Assembly: GCA_900095095.1 (NCBI GenBank)
Contig: FMBT01000336.1
Span: 1 to 64,000, forward strand
Source of the DNA: Fragilariopsis cylindrus CCMP1102
Taxonomy: Eukaryota > Bacillariophyta > Bacillariophyceae > Bacillariales > Bacillariaceae
DNA: 64,000 nt
Reading direction: 5' to 3'
Made by a program: the position numbers and the translations under genes. Shown here piece after piece: positions 19,577-30,796 of this stretch. The notes under the pieces were generated by a model. The model saw only the letters and a list, made by a program, of their open reading frames with translations. It was not told the DNA's origin and made no database searches. Within the stretch, counting starts at the first letter, position 1, and every line of letters begins with the position of its first letter.

Positions 19577-21334
19577 TTATTCATGACCTTTTACAGATAA
19601 TATATCCCATTGTATTTCATCTGGTACGAAATCTAAATTCCATTCATGATCATGATTTGGATATATTGTTGTTGTCATTTCAAATATTAGATCCTGTCTG
19701 GAACATTCACCATAATGCCATGGCAATCGACCATTCTTATCTTTCTGTAATAAACCATCTGGATATATCTTAATAAGTAATCTTAAGATATTTTCATGAC
19801 ATGTTGGTGATGCTGATGCATAATGAATAGGTAATCGACCATTATTATCAGCTGTTGATAATTGTTGTATAGCAGTACCAGTATCAGTACTAGTAGCACC
19901 TTCTGTAGTCCCAAATAATAGATAATGTATAATTTTATAGGCATCATTTGATTTCGATAATACAGCATAATGGATTGGTAATCTACCATGTATATCTTTT
20001 TTTAATACTATACTATTATTATTGCTGCTACTGCTACTGCTACTGCTGCTACTGGAATCATTATTATTATCAGTAGTATTATAATAGTCCATCCAATTTT
20101 TGACATCGACTATTGTGATTGATTTGACCATTGCTAATGAGGAATATAATAATTCACCATTAAATTTAGTATCATTAAAAATAATTTGGGATGTATCGAA
20201 TTGAATTTGTTCTGGCCATTTACGTAATAAAGTATATATTTGTGTTACCGAGTTGTTACATGTACATGATAACATTAATGGTGTCATTTTGAATACTGAA
20301 TCTTGTATACGCAAACATCCTTCATAGTCATTTAATAATATATTAATAATTGGATCGTAGTATTTTGATTTGGATCTATTATATAAGTAACTACATTCTT
20401 TAATTAGTCGATGGATTGGTAAATCACCATTACCACCATCACCATTATTAACAGCAGTAGTGCTGATGATACTTCTAGTATTCCCAAATTCATCTTCATT
20501 GTTATTATTGTTATGAATTCCAGATGATTCAGATATTGATGATGGGAATGATAATAAAATAGGATTCTTTTGTAGTAATAATTGAAGGATTTGAATATGA
20601 GGACTACTACTACTAGTACTAGTACTAGTAGTACACGTACTAGTAGTACTAGTAATATTTTCAATTCCTATTGCTGTTTCTAATGCATAATCAAATGGAA
20701 ATTTTCCATAATTATCACGACAGTGACAGGCATCCGGATAACATCGTATTAAAAAATCAATTGCATTCACTAATTGATTTGTATTATTATCGCCAGTTGT
20801 TGTTCTTTGACACACAATATGTAATGGCAATTGACCACCATCTCTTAATGACGTTGTGGATACAATACTATCCGGAAATAGTACAATAATTTGTTCCAGT
20901 AAATCCTTTATACTAGTGGTCTCGTAATGCTGTTGCTGCCACCATTGTGATTTAGGAGATAATAAATAATGAATTGGTAATCTACCATTATCATCTTCTT
21001 TTTGTAATGCCTCTGGATAAAATTCTAATACTATATCAATTATACTATTACTACTACTAACGTTATTACTACTAACTTTACTACTAAATGGCATGGGATT
21101 TTCATAACATTTATGTATTAAAGTTTGACCGTATAAAAATGTACGTTTGGATTCCGATGGTAAACGTAAAAATAAATCTTTGATTGCAGTTACAATATTG
21201 GGAAGAACCCAAATTATATTATTATTTTTATTATCCAATAATTCATATATTTGATAGGCATCATGATAATAAATTATAACACCGCCGTCGTCGTCGTCGT
21301 CGTCGTCGTTAGCATCATTATTGGCGTTGTTCAT
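19577..21334 (-). CDS. Ankyrin-repeat protein of the diatom G-R-L-P-I-H-Y type
   Basis: 585 codons, single exon. It starts at the ATG at 21332-21334, right after an Asp run from GTC repeats. Repeats of about 33-45 residues carry a core G-R-L-P-I-H-Y (D-N-G-R-L-P-I-H-Y-L, H-G-R-L-P-I-H-Y-A, N-N-G-R-L-P-I-H-Y-A, K-N-G-R-L-P-W-H-Y-G), often with a preceding Y-P-(E/D)-(A/G)-L-x-(K/Q)-(E/K)-D. I count at least eight, some degenerate. Ser, Thr and Asn runs sit in loops. No signal peptide or membrane segment. Such proteins bind partners and are numerous in diatoms; no specific function can be assigned. It is divergent from the gene at 21866. Confidence 0.85.
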   Translation of the reverse strand: MNNANNDANDDDDDDDGGVIIYYHDAYQIYELLDNKNNNIIWVLPNIVTAIKDLFLRLPSESKRTFLYGQTLIHKCYENPMPFSSKVSSNNVSSSNSIIDIVLEFYPEALQKEDDNGRLPIHYLLSPKSQWWQQQHYETTSIKDLLEQIIVLFPDSIVSTTSLRDGGQLPLHIVCQRTTTGDNNTNQLVNAIDFLIRCYPDACHCRDNYGKFPFDYALETAIGIENITSTTSTCTTSTSTSSSSPHIQILQLLLQKNPILLSFPSSISESSGIHNNNNNEDEFGNTRSIISTTAVNNGDGGNGDLPIHRLIKECSYLYNRSKSKYYDPIINILLNDYEGCLRIQDSVFKMTPLMLSCTCNNSVTQIYTLLRKWPEQIQFDTSQIIFNDTKFNGELLYSSLAMVKSITIVDVKNWMDYYNTTDNNNDSSSSSSSSSSSNNNSIVLKKDIHGRLPIHYAVLSKSNDAYKIIHYLLFGTTEGATSTDTGTAIQQLSTADNNGRLPIHYASASPTCHENILRLLIKIYPDGLLQKDKNGRLPWHYGECSRQDLIFEMTTTIYPNHDHEWNLDFVPDEIQWDILSVKGHE

Positions 21335-21865
21335 TTTTTTGCGGCTTATATGCGCTACTCTAAAGATTACGTTAACTACTTGTGGTACCCTCCTCCAACT
21401 GTCTTTGCAACGGCGTTGTTGCAGTTCTCGCTCAAGAAAGCCAGAATTTTGGATTTTTGCTTTGAACGATGAGTGATGATGATGAAAATGGATGATGATG
21501 ATGTGTTTCCTCTCGTGATTTGATTCGAATGAATCGAATCACTGAGTCTGGAAAATCCAGTGATCGGGGGTGGGGGGGATGCAGTAAAATAATATTATGC
21601 TTGTTTTGTTAGTATAATTTTTTGGAAATATCCACGTTTGGAAGGCCCAAGGAGATCGCCACATCACAACAAACAACAACAAACAATTTCATAAAATATG
21701 AATATTCTCAAATCGAAACAATTTTATATGATCGAATGCATACACTCTAGCTAGCTAGTATAATCTCTAGTAGTCCCGAAGTAGAGCAACAACAACAAAG
21801 AATAACAACAAGAAGAATAACAACAAAAAGAGTAACAGTAACAGTAACAACAAATCAAGATTAAG
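21335..21865. promoter_or_regulatory. Divergent promoter region
   Basis: Lies between the leftward ankyrin gene and the rightward glycosyltransferase-like gene. It has GATGATGAT runs, a G8-type run near 21567-21576 and a long AAC/CAA-rich leader (21787-21860) just before the ATG at 21866. No gene seen. Confidence 0.5.
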
Positions 21866-22345
21866 ATGGGAGTAGGATCATCACCATATGAAAAAATAAA
21901 GTTTGAAAATACAGCACGTATCTTCTTGAAAAGACAACGGCAGCACGACGCAAAAACTCAGCAACAAAAACAACATCATCGTCGACTTTATCATTTTCAT
22001 CTTATCGCCGATACGACGACGACGACGACGACGACGTCCAATAAATCAGCTTTACATTTCTTATCAATTGTAGTATTGTCGGTATATATATTTAATTTGA
22101 TATATTTGGGAATCAGTGTTCACAAAAATATTAGAATTGACCCAAACAGCAGCAATAATAATATTAATAGTATTGCTCATCATCATCATCATCCTCATCC
22201 TACAGGAATCGCAAGTATAACGTCGTCGGCGGCGGCGGCGGCATTGTCATCGAAGGATGTAACAATAGATAACGAAAAAGAGGAATTGTCATCGATTTAT
22301 TCAAAAAAGCAGCAGCAGCAGCAACAGCAACAACAGCGGCAAAAA

Positions 22346-22384
<39 letters not shown>

Positions 22385-24211
22385 AAACAATTTGACCAAA
22401 AAGATAATCAAAAACAAAAACAAATTAATCAAGAATTGAATTTTATCCAAAATAATGAATTAAATGATCGTGATTATTTTTCGGATACATTTTTATTATC
22501 GAGAAAACGATTTTTAGAATTGGATAGTTCCAGAATAAAGACAATCGAGGCAGCAACCATGGTAGCCTCCAATGATCAAAGAGGACATCCCTACCAGCAT
22601 TCGAAAATGTTTGTCGATTGGACGGATTTTAATGTGGAACATATGAGTAAATATTGGAACATGTTGGGTCTATTAGATTCCAATGATCCAAATCAATTAT
22701 TAAATCATCTGATTACCACATTTTATGAACCATATATTAAACGTAGTATAATGGATGAGAATGAGAATACAAAACCAAAAACAACTATTATGTCCAACAC
22801 TATAGCAATGATAGCATTTATGCCATATTCTTATAATCGTCGAAAATCACTTTTTATAAATAAAACACCAGAGGGTATACAAAGAGGAAAAGTCTTAACA
22901 TCGTATTCCTTAGCAGCCACAATTGCATCATTATGGTCTAGTGGACCATTTGGTCGTATCGTGATTGTTGGTTTAAACGAATCTGACAAGCAATATACAA
23001 TAGAGGCATGTAAGATATTACAAAAATTATCATCAGCATCAGCATCCGACCAAAAATCTACATTAGTAGATGACAACAACGACGAATCTTTACCGAGAAC
23101 GACGGTTATACTTAGCAGCAGCAGCAGCAGCAGTAGCAGCAACACTACTGTAAACAGCTCGATTGCTGAGATTGTATATACACCTGCTGCTACCTACGAC
23201 AATAGTAAGCACAATAATGACGATGGCGGAGGCGGAGGCAGAGGCGTCGATCAAAATAATAAAATAATAATGGATATTGCTCATATACATGTAACAGATC
23301 CGACTTTGTATGAATCAAAGTTTATGAAATTTAATGTACCACGTGCAGCTGTTGTTGGTATGCAACAAGCATTATTATTAGGACAGAATAATAATGATAA
23401 TGCTGGACATCATCATGACGAATCATTAAATTGGCTCGGTACTAGACACATCGTCAATAATAATGATAGTAATAATAACAATAACAATAACAATGACAAT
23501 AATAGTGATTATTGGAAATATATTGTATTAATTGAACCAGATACAATAATGAATATCAATCATAATTTATTACCAAAAATTAAACAAGCATTAGATGGTA
23601 GTGAATCAATATCATTATTTCCGCATCGATTGCATCCATTACCACATGAATCAGATTTACCCAAAAATACAACATTAAATCGTGGTTTGTATTTACCAAA
23701 TGTACCAGAATTATATGTCACAACCTTAATGACAGATCCAACTGACAGTAGTACAAGCACTGCTACTTCTGATGATAATGATAATGATGAACCATATATA
23801 TCTTGTTGTGATGATGGGGGGAATTATCCAATAGGGAAGCCAGGTAGTGGTGGTAGTGGTGGTGCACCATCATCTCCTTGTCCACAGAAAATAATTAATG
23901 GACAAAATAGTGGTGGTGGTAGTAATAAATGGTATTTGTGTGGATTTCGTGAAATTGATAATGATTATGATGATGATGATGATGATTATGACGACGATTA
24001 TAATGGTGGTGGTGTTGACCACGTTGACGGTAGGCATAATAAGAAGCCATCTCAATCAACAATAACAACAAATGAACAAATATTAAAGGGACATGAAAAT
24101 ATCTTAAAATATAAAATGATGCGTTTAAAAAATGGACTTGGTGTTGTATTTGGTTCCTCCAATCAAGGTCGAAGATGTTTACCATCCAAGATACCATGTC
24201 CTATTACGTAA
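21866..24211 (+). CDS. Type II membrane glycosyltransferase-like protein
   Basis: 781 codons. A single membrane segment at about residues 68-90 (L-H-F-L-S-I-V-V-L-S-V-Y-I-F-N-L) follows a short basic cytosolic tail, the topology of Golgi enzymes. A Gln-rich stem (CAG/CAA repeats, nt 22308-22390) follows. The lumenal part has A-M-I-A-F-M-P-Y-S and G-R-I-V-I-V-G-L-N-E near residues 315-375, and W-K-Y-I-V-L-I-E-P-D-T-I-M-N near 555. The E-P-D-T patch sits where GT-A enzymes have a D-x-D-like metal site. A Cys-containing C-terminus ends S-N-Q-G-R-R-C-L-P-S-K. Catalysis is inferred, not shown; donor and acceptor are unknown. Asn/Asp runs interrupt the domain. Confidence 0.6.
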
Positions 24212-24273
24212 TGTAATGTAATGCAATATAGGTGAGCTACTTAGCTACTTAGCTACGTAGCTACGTATTCCTA

Positions 24274-24304
<31 letters not shown>

Positions 24305-24616
24305 GTAGTAGTAACTAACTTTTTGCTTTGTTACGGTAGTATGTCTATATTATTATATATATCATGAAATAATATACAGTAGCTTCCTAATAACATGAGA
24401 AATTAGACTACTTTTGTAATGTATACTAGTATTCCGTCCAATTTTTTATGCCGATAAGTTTTGATTCCAACCATGACTCGTGGTCCTTTCCTAACGTTTC
24501 CAAAGAACCCCAATTAATGAAGAAGCATAGTTAGGGAATCACCCCGAGTTTTGGCCCAGGACATGAATTCATTCCCTTGAACTTAGACTCCCAAAATCAT
24601 GAGAGTAATATCGCTA
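24212..24616. other. Convergent 3' intergenic region with AAT microsatellite
   Basis: Contains a near-palindromic TAGCTAC repeat cluster (24233-24266), an AAT run (24274-24303) and AGT units. The cluster could fold and serve 3'-end formation of the rightward gene, which is inference. Confidence 0.5.
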
Positions 24617-25231
24617 CTATATCTTCTGGATTTCTCGTCCCTTCCAGTAGTTCTCTCCATAGTCAAAGCACAGCTCCTCCCCAATGTTCACATCTCGTGC
24701 TATGAAAAAGGCAACTTGGCCTCCTTGAGAAGATAGAACTCGCAGACAATTGCACCCTGCCGAAGCCTTGTCGGCATGGTTCAAATGCACAGGAGAAAAG
24801 ATATCTCTATCCTGTGCTCGCTCGAATCCCTCCATAAAGGTGGCACCACCGTCCAGCGACATTACATAGTCGGTGGTTTTTACCAATTCCGATATATCTT
24901 CTGAGGAAGACGACTTGATATTAATAAGTTTGCCTTCATAAAAACCCAGAAAAGTTTCTTTGACGAGTGGTTGAGTACAAAATGCTCCAAAGCTTTTAAT
25001 GGTTCCCGTGTCACGGACTTGGATGGATTCCAATGTGGATGGTTGAGCAAGCGTTCCCGATGGTGGAGCTGTGGGCAAGGTGCTGGCATCTCCCAATTGG
25101 ATTCGCAGTATTCCTCCTTCGTCCAACGATATGCTTCGACCTCCTGGAAGAGGGATAGTAAAAGCCTCTGTTATGGTCATTGCAACCCATGTTAAGGCAA
25201 CTAAAAGACTGAAGCACCGTTTTGGCATCAT
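24617..25231 (-). CDS. SET-domain protein with a secretory/plastid-type leader
   Basis: 204 codons. It opens with a signal peptide (S-L-L-V-A-L-T-W-V-A-M-T-I-T) ending at T-E-A-F-T-I, an A-F junction typical of plastid import in this lineage. The rest is a compact SET domain: G-A-F-C-T-Q near residue 77, L-N-H-A-D-K-A-S-A-G-C-N-C near 156 (the N-H-S/A AdoMet site), and E-E-L-C-F-D-Y-G-E-N-Y-W-K-G near 190 (the catalytic Tyr and G-E-N-Y closing motif). SET enzymes methylate protein lysines using AdoMet. There is no pre-SET or post-SET region. Plastid methylation of a non-histone protein is the natural inference. The histone alternative is disfavoured by the leader. Confidence 0.78.
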   Translation of the reverse strand: MMPKRCFSLLVALTWVAMTITEAFTIPLPGGRSISLDEGGILRIQLGDASTLPTAPPSGTLAQPSTLESIQVRDTGTIKSFGAFCTQPLVKETFLGFYEGKLINIKSSSSEDISELVKTTDYVMSLDGGATFMEGFERAQDRDIFSPVHLNHADKASAGCNCLRVLSSQGGQVAFFIARDVNIGEELCFDYGENYWKGREIQKI

Positions 25232-26291
25232 TTAAAAAAAATGATGGGCACCCTTCTGTTGTTCATTCCTGGTGATGTGCTCTTAAAGTGATTTGTCCCA
25301 CATTATTGCCTCTCGACACACGCTGCAGTATTGAGTATGATGATAGCTTTGGGGGACTAAATCTCGGCTAAGGGGATAGCTAGAGTCGGGGCGGGGGTCG
25401 CAACGCAACGCAACTAACCCACCCTATCTCCCCCAAAATCATATCTCGAAGTCGTCACCGCGTACCGCCGTATCTTCTTTTGAATCTCGTCTGATTATTA
25501 TTTTTATTAGATTTCACATTCTCGAATCGAAGAATCATCGAATCACGATAGGAAACACATCATCATCATCATCATCACTCATCGTAAAGCAAAAGACAAG
25601 AAACAAAAATTCTTGCTTCTTGAGAGAACTACAACCGCCGTTGCAACGACAGTGGAGGAGGGTAGCTACCACAAGTACTTGCGTAACGTACTCTTTTTAC
25701 TTGATAAAGATATCGCAACAACCGATATTTCAATCATGTTACTGCGCAAAACTCTACTTTCTATAGAGGAAGGTTTCAGTAGCGCCGTTGCTGAAATGGT
25801 CCGAGTGAAACCCTAAGTGTTTCCTGTCCAACCTATCGGAGGAGGTGTAAACTTTTACATCGACTACCACTGCAAACGAACAGGGTTCTTGTACAATTAT
25901 CATAATTGTGGTCCCATTTTTTCCGAGTCCAGAATTTTTTGAAATAGAATATAGTAAATATTATTATTCCCAATCGGTCCCTCTTGTTGCTAGCGCGAGA
26001 ACGACGATCATTTTATTGATTGTAGGAGTAGAAGAAGACGAGGAAGGTATAATCTACTGGCAAATACGATCGAGGTAAGATTTAATAAACGTTTGCTTGT
26101 TTGTTTGTTTGTTTAGTTTATGTATCTAAAATATGTATTGGATTATTATTCTATTGGAATGATTTGGAATGATTCTTCGATCCGCGCTTTGTAGTGTTAT
26201 AAGTTATTGTTCGATGATAGATGGAGATAGATTGATATGCGTCGGATTTTTAATTAACGTGACGTGAGGTCCCTAATTTCATTATTATTAT
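25232..26291. other. Intergenic region, no convincing gene
   Basis: About 1.06 kb. It holds the 5' flank of the SET gene, a CATCAT run (25559-25578) and a short + frame (25613-25816) without a usable ATG. The last 280 bp are the 3' flank of the secreted repeat gene and include a TTTG tandem run near 26097-26114. Confidence 0.45.
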
Positions 26292-27514
26292 TTACCATGC
26301 CTTGGTCGAGGTGTCAGTCGATTGAATGACACTTTCAACTGCGATAGAGCATTTCTTGGTTAGACTCAATTCGGCACTAACAGAGTTTTGAAGTTTCTTG
26401 CAGAATGCAACCTCAACCATCTTCTTGTTAAAGTTACTTGACTTTAAAGTTGCCATGTTGAATTGGGTTCCCATGGAATCGTCATCAATGCAGTTGTTAC
26501 ACATACCACCAACAACAGGAGTGACAATGTCCAAAACTAAAGTCTTGGTCATAGCATCCATATTAGAATCATCATCGATACAGTTGTTACACATGCCACT
26601 ATCAGGACTACCAGCAGAGAATGGGATCTCAGCATCAGCCAAGTAATGATTTGCATCCCAGTGGACGTCATTGTAGGCAGAAACAAATGCTTTTGCAATA
26701 ATAGCAAGGTCTTCCTTGGATGTAGCATCACCAGCAACACCCTTCAAGATAAGAGTGCTATCGATGGTGGCAACATTGTTGGATGCGTTCGATTTCAATG
26801 CAACCTGCTGTGTGTTTTTGGTATCAGCGTCAAATTTGATGGAGCACGATTTAGCAGAGTTCAAGTACTTTGATCCAGCGCTTTCAATCTTGTTGCAGAA
26901 ATTGACTTCAAGTTCTGCTGTAGCATCCGACGTCAAAAGCGATTCAAAACTGCCAATAGAATCATCATCCCTGCAATTATTGCACATACCACCGACCGTA
27001 GTCTTGACGGAGAAAACATTCAAGGTACCATCTCCCGTCGAGTCATCATCAATACTGTGTTGTGTGAGTTAATTAGTAGAAGATATAATTATTTATAAGA
27101 ATGTATGTGAGATAGGGAGCGAAGAATGCAAGAGGGAAGCAAGCGAACGAATAATACGATACGATACGGTACAATGCGATATGATACGATATGATACGAT
27201 ACGCGAAACTGATACATCACTAAAAAGTAGAAATAAACTTACCAATTATTACACATGCCGAAATCAACATCATGTTCCCCTTTCATGAAATATCCAGCTT
27301 CCCAGTGAACATTGTTATAGGAAGCAACAAGTGCTTTTCTGATGAAGTCCATATCTTCTTGTGTGGGTTCACCTTTTGTACCCTTGAGGAAGATTTCAGT
27401 ATCGACGATGGTTCCTTCCACGTTGTTCACGGCTTGCTTGTTGATGCGAAGCATAGAACCTTGGACAGAGGCGATGGTAAGAGTGAGAGCGAGAGCGGCG
27501 ATGGAGAGTTTCAT
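26292..27514 (-). CDS. Secreted protein with four C-N-N-C-x-D-D-D-S motifs, two exons
   Basis: Exons 27243-27514 and 26292-27054; the 188-bp intron (27055-27242) has GT and AG ends and splits a Cys codon. The spliced protein is 344 residues. It starts with a clear signal peptide (M-K-L-S-I-A-A-L-A-L-T-L-T-I-A-S-V-Q-G). The motif G-M-C-N-N-C-(I/R)-D-D-D-S occurs four times; the first copy spans the splice junction, which confirms the intron. Two paralogous blocks of about 50 residues precede motifs 1 and 3, sharing (F/I)-L-K-G, (S/N)-A/N-Y-N-(N/D)-V-H-W-(E/D)-A. The CxxC with an acidic cluster suggests disulphide or metal binding outside the cell. The family is not known to me. The intron is rich in GATAC repeats. 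Confidence 0.85.
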
Positions 27515-27862
27515 GGTTGAATTGTAGAGTTTAGAATTGAAAATAATTGTGTAGGAAGTTTGTATTTAATTTGCTTTTGAATTGTGAAGCTTTTGATTTT
27601 TGTGAGGATAAGGAATGAGTGTTCGAAATTCAATTATTTCACAAATTTGACAGGAATAATTTTTTGGATGTATTTCATTTGACGTACAATTCAGGTAGAC
27701 CTTAATACTCAACTGGATATCTACTTCATGTAATCGTCGAAATGCCTGTTTCGATGACTTGTATAATTTGAGAGGCTTCAATTTCCATATGCTTTTTATT
27801 GAGGCTGTTGTTTACAATAGACAACGTCAGCTTCATTCGTGCATGAGGAATTCGATTATGTT
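27515..27862. promoter_or_regulatory. 5' flank of the C-N-N-C gene
   Basis: AT-rich DNA with no gene seen. The first 60 bp upstream of the ATG are T/A-rich on the coding strand and probably hold the 5' UTR. Confidence 0.45.
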
Positions 27863-28705
27863 AAATAAAAATGTTCTCATCGACAAAATCGCGCCCTACT
27901 AGCTGTTAGCTATTTTCTTCAACATTCTCAGACATAATTTTTGTATTTTCAACATTCTCAGACAAATGGATTATTTAAGTTAGATATAAGAAGTGCTAAA
28001 TATACATACTATAGCTCCAGCTACCTAACATTATAGATGTCATATGCATACATGATAGAGTCTCAACAATATACTCAACCAGCATTGGAGGTTTGTTGGC
28101 AACAGGAATTCTTGAATTGTATGTGAAAGTTACAGTTGAGCACAAATAAAAATGTTCTCATCGACAAAATCGCGCCCTACTAGCTGTTAGCTATTTTCTT
28201 CAACATTCTCAGACATAATTTTCATATTTTCAACATTCTCAGACAAATGGATTATTTAAGTTAGATATAAGAAGTGCTAAATATACATACTATAGCTCCA
28301 GCTACCTAACATTATAGATGTCATATGCATACATGATAGAGTCTCAACAATATACTCAACCAGCATTGGAGGTTTGTTGGCAACAGGAATTCTTGAATTG
28401 TATGTGAAAGTTACAGTTGAGCACAAATAAAAATGTTCTCATCGACAAAATCGCGCCCTACTAGCTGTTAGCTATTTTCTTCAACATTCTCAGACATAAT
28501 TTTCATATTTTCAACATTCTCAGACAAATGGATTATTTAAGTTAGATATAAGAAGTGCTAAATATACATACTATAGCTCCAGCTACCTAACATTATAGAT
28601 GTCATATGCATACATGATAGAGTCTCAACAATATACTCAACCAGCATTGGAGGTTTGTTGGCAACAGGAATTCTTGAATTGTATGTGAAAGTTACAGTTG
28701 AGCAC
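27863..28705. repeat. Perfect-period tandem triplication, 281-bp unit
   Basis: Units at 27863-28143, 28144-28424 and 28425-28705 are nearly identical; the first has TTTGTATTTT where the other two have TTCATATTTT. Each unit also carries an internal short repeat with core TTCAACATTCTCAGACA. There is no open frame over the unit. The near-identity points to a recent tandem duplication. Confidence 0.97.
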
Positions 28706-29309
28706 GTTAGTTAGTGTGCCTGTCCATCACAAACAAGTTGTCCACCTTCCATGTGTTTTGAACCTAAAGCATGATATTGTTTTTGTTTATAATTTTCTAT
28801 GTATCATTTCTTGTAACAGGTAGCTGTAGCCTAGAGACTTCACCAGATGTTTTAACCAACACTTAGCATAGCCAATGAACCGTTAGAAAGCAGGTACAAC
28901 ATTTTGTAACATACTACTATCCATTGTCAGTGTTTCTCTGTCTCCCTCCCTTCAAATTGATCAGTCAGTTAAACATACATGCAAGCCTAAGATAGAGCTC
29001 ATTTTGTTTATGTACAGGCAGGCAAATATTGAGATGGGACAAATAGGCCTCTCTCTCTCTCTCTCTCTCTCCCCGTTGTTCCAATACAACAGCAGACACT
29101 GGTGTTAAGGTAGACCAGAGTTATTGACTTTTAAAGACTGTTCTAAACAACTTAAATGACGCTAAGAGCTATTGCTCTTAGTCTAGCTAGTGTTGTTACA
29201 AGTTGTTTTGGGTTTTCTTTTCTGTCCATTCATTCTGGTATAATGTCAGCAAAGGTTGTATCTCTATAGGTCGTCTTGCTCACTATTTCAACTTGGGGCT
29301 ATTATACTT
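28706..29309. other. Intergenic DNA with a CT microsatellite
   Basis: Non-coding; a CT run at 29049-29071. No gene seen on either strand. Confidence 0.5.
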
Positions 29310-29975
29310 GGGGTTCTTAATAGTGACACATGCCGGCCGGGCAATGGTGCCCACTATTAATGAGGATCTCAAACACACCCTAATAGCGTCATTGGGCTTA
29401 ATTCTTCATTGTACATGCATATTGGTCCCACTTCTTTAATGATGTGATGGTGGATACAGTTTTGAGAAGTAATCTACTAAATTGCACATTCCTGGTGCCC
29501 AATATATTCTAAACTATCCTTGTTCTACTCAGTCTTGTAACCAGTAGAATCTCATGTCCATTGCTTCTGATTGTTTTTGTTCTACTGTTTTGTTCATTAT
29601 TCCATCGGCTGTGCTGGTGTCTGCTTCTAATGTTGTTAGTGGTTGTTTCGGTCCTATGTTTTCTGCTGTTATTCTTTCTTGTAACTACTGCTTCTGGTGC
29701 ATTCACACACAGTCCACCAGTTTCTGCTTTGGCTGCTGATGACGTTACCTTATTTTTGCCAACAATGGGAAAATTAGTCCACTAAATAACTTTCCATCTT
29801 TGTTTCCAAGGAAGCTTTGTTTCCAAAGAAGTGATATTCTGCTGCTATGCTCCTGATTTTTGCTGCTACTAGGTGTGTTGCATCACTGTGAATTGTTAAT
29901 ATCATTTCACTTTCTATAAATGTTATTTCTGCACCTGGGTTGATCAATACACAGTAGCTCATAAATTATTCTAAT
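29310..29975 (-). pseudogene. Degenerate Ty1/copia RNase H region
   Basis: Read on the minus strand across several frames. L-T-I-H-S-D-A-T-H-L-V-A-A-K-I-R-S near 29905-29860 and Y-H-F-F-G-N-K-A-S near 29840 give the start of a copia RNase H; further on come T-A-D-G-I-M-N-K-T-V (near 29600), A-M-D-M-R-F-Y-W-L-Q-D (near 29560), and a closing V-G-P-I-C-M-Y-N-E-E near 29420. The order matches RNase H domains of algal copia elements. In-frame stops and shifts show it is dead. No LTRs recognised. Confidence 0.75.
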
Positions 29976-30777
29976 CCTCCTGTTTCCTTTGAAGTTGAGA
30001 TATGCATGCCACACTTGGTCTGTCCATAATATGTTGTGATGATCGAAGATCCTCCCTCTCCCTCCCACTAAATTGACATGTCAATCAAACACACATGCAA
30101 GTCCAATATAAAAATCATTTCCACCTCCTAATCTACTACATAAAATTACCTCCTTCTCTCCTTTTCCCTAGTTGTTTATGTTTGTGTATTGCTATTACCA
30201 TGTAATTGTGTGCAGTAAAAAAGGGTGGTAGTTTTTATAACAACTCCGTGCTGTATGTTTTAGTACACACTACACTGTGCTAGCAATGAAAATACCACTA
30301 CCAACACCACTGTTGCCCAACTTTGCTTTGTATCTTTGTATAGCTTGTACTACTTTTATATCTATTCTAAGTTGAGCAGAATTGGACCATGTCTCCACAA
30401 TTTGCTTTATAAATGTGCACCAGCACCTACTAATACAGGACTGGATAATGAAACATACATGGGATGGCAAATGTAAAATTGGGAGGTGTGGGACAAGACA
30501 TTTGTCAAATATTATGTTGAAAGTTGTCATCTCTGCAACCTGATTTGCTTATTGGATTCAAGCAATATTATATGGGTATGACTACAATACAATACAAGCC
30601 ATGCAATGAAAAAGAGCTAAATTAGAAACTGCATTATGCCACATACATAGGACTTCCTTTGCGCTACTTACTGTGCATTACAGCAGGAAATGTCTACAAA
30701 ATAGAGTAGTAGGATTACACTGAAAATCACCTATTATAAAGTATTCATTTAATTATCTATGTATTCTATGCACTGTT
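29976..30777. other. Intergenic DNA left of the piggyBac element
   Basis: No confident gene. A minus frame (30270-30530) ends with G-V-G-S-G-I-F-I-A-S, perhaps further retroelement debris, but the match is too short to call. The piggyBac target TTAA lies at 30778-30781. Confidence 0.4.
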
Positions 30778-30781
30778 TTAA

Positions 30782-30796
30782 CAGGATTCAGGTTAT
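30782..30796 (+). repeat. Left terminal inverted repeat of the piggyBac element
   Basis: CAGGATTCAGGTTAT, directly after TTAA. It matches the inverse of 34282-34296 at all 15 positions. Confidence 0.95.

Noticed and set aside
25613-25816. Short rightward frame upstream of the SET gene
   Set aside because: No ATG near its 5' end and no recognisable domain; kept as intergenic.
27863-28705. CRISPR-like or satellite-coded RNA array
   Set aside because: Units are long, contiguous and lack spacers; it is a plain tandem triplication in a eukaryotic genome.
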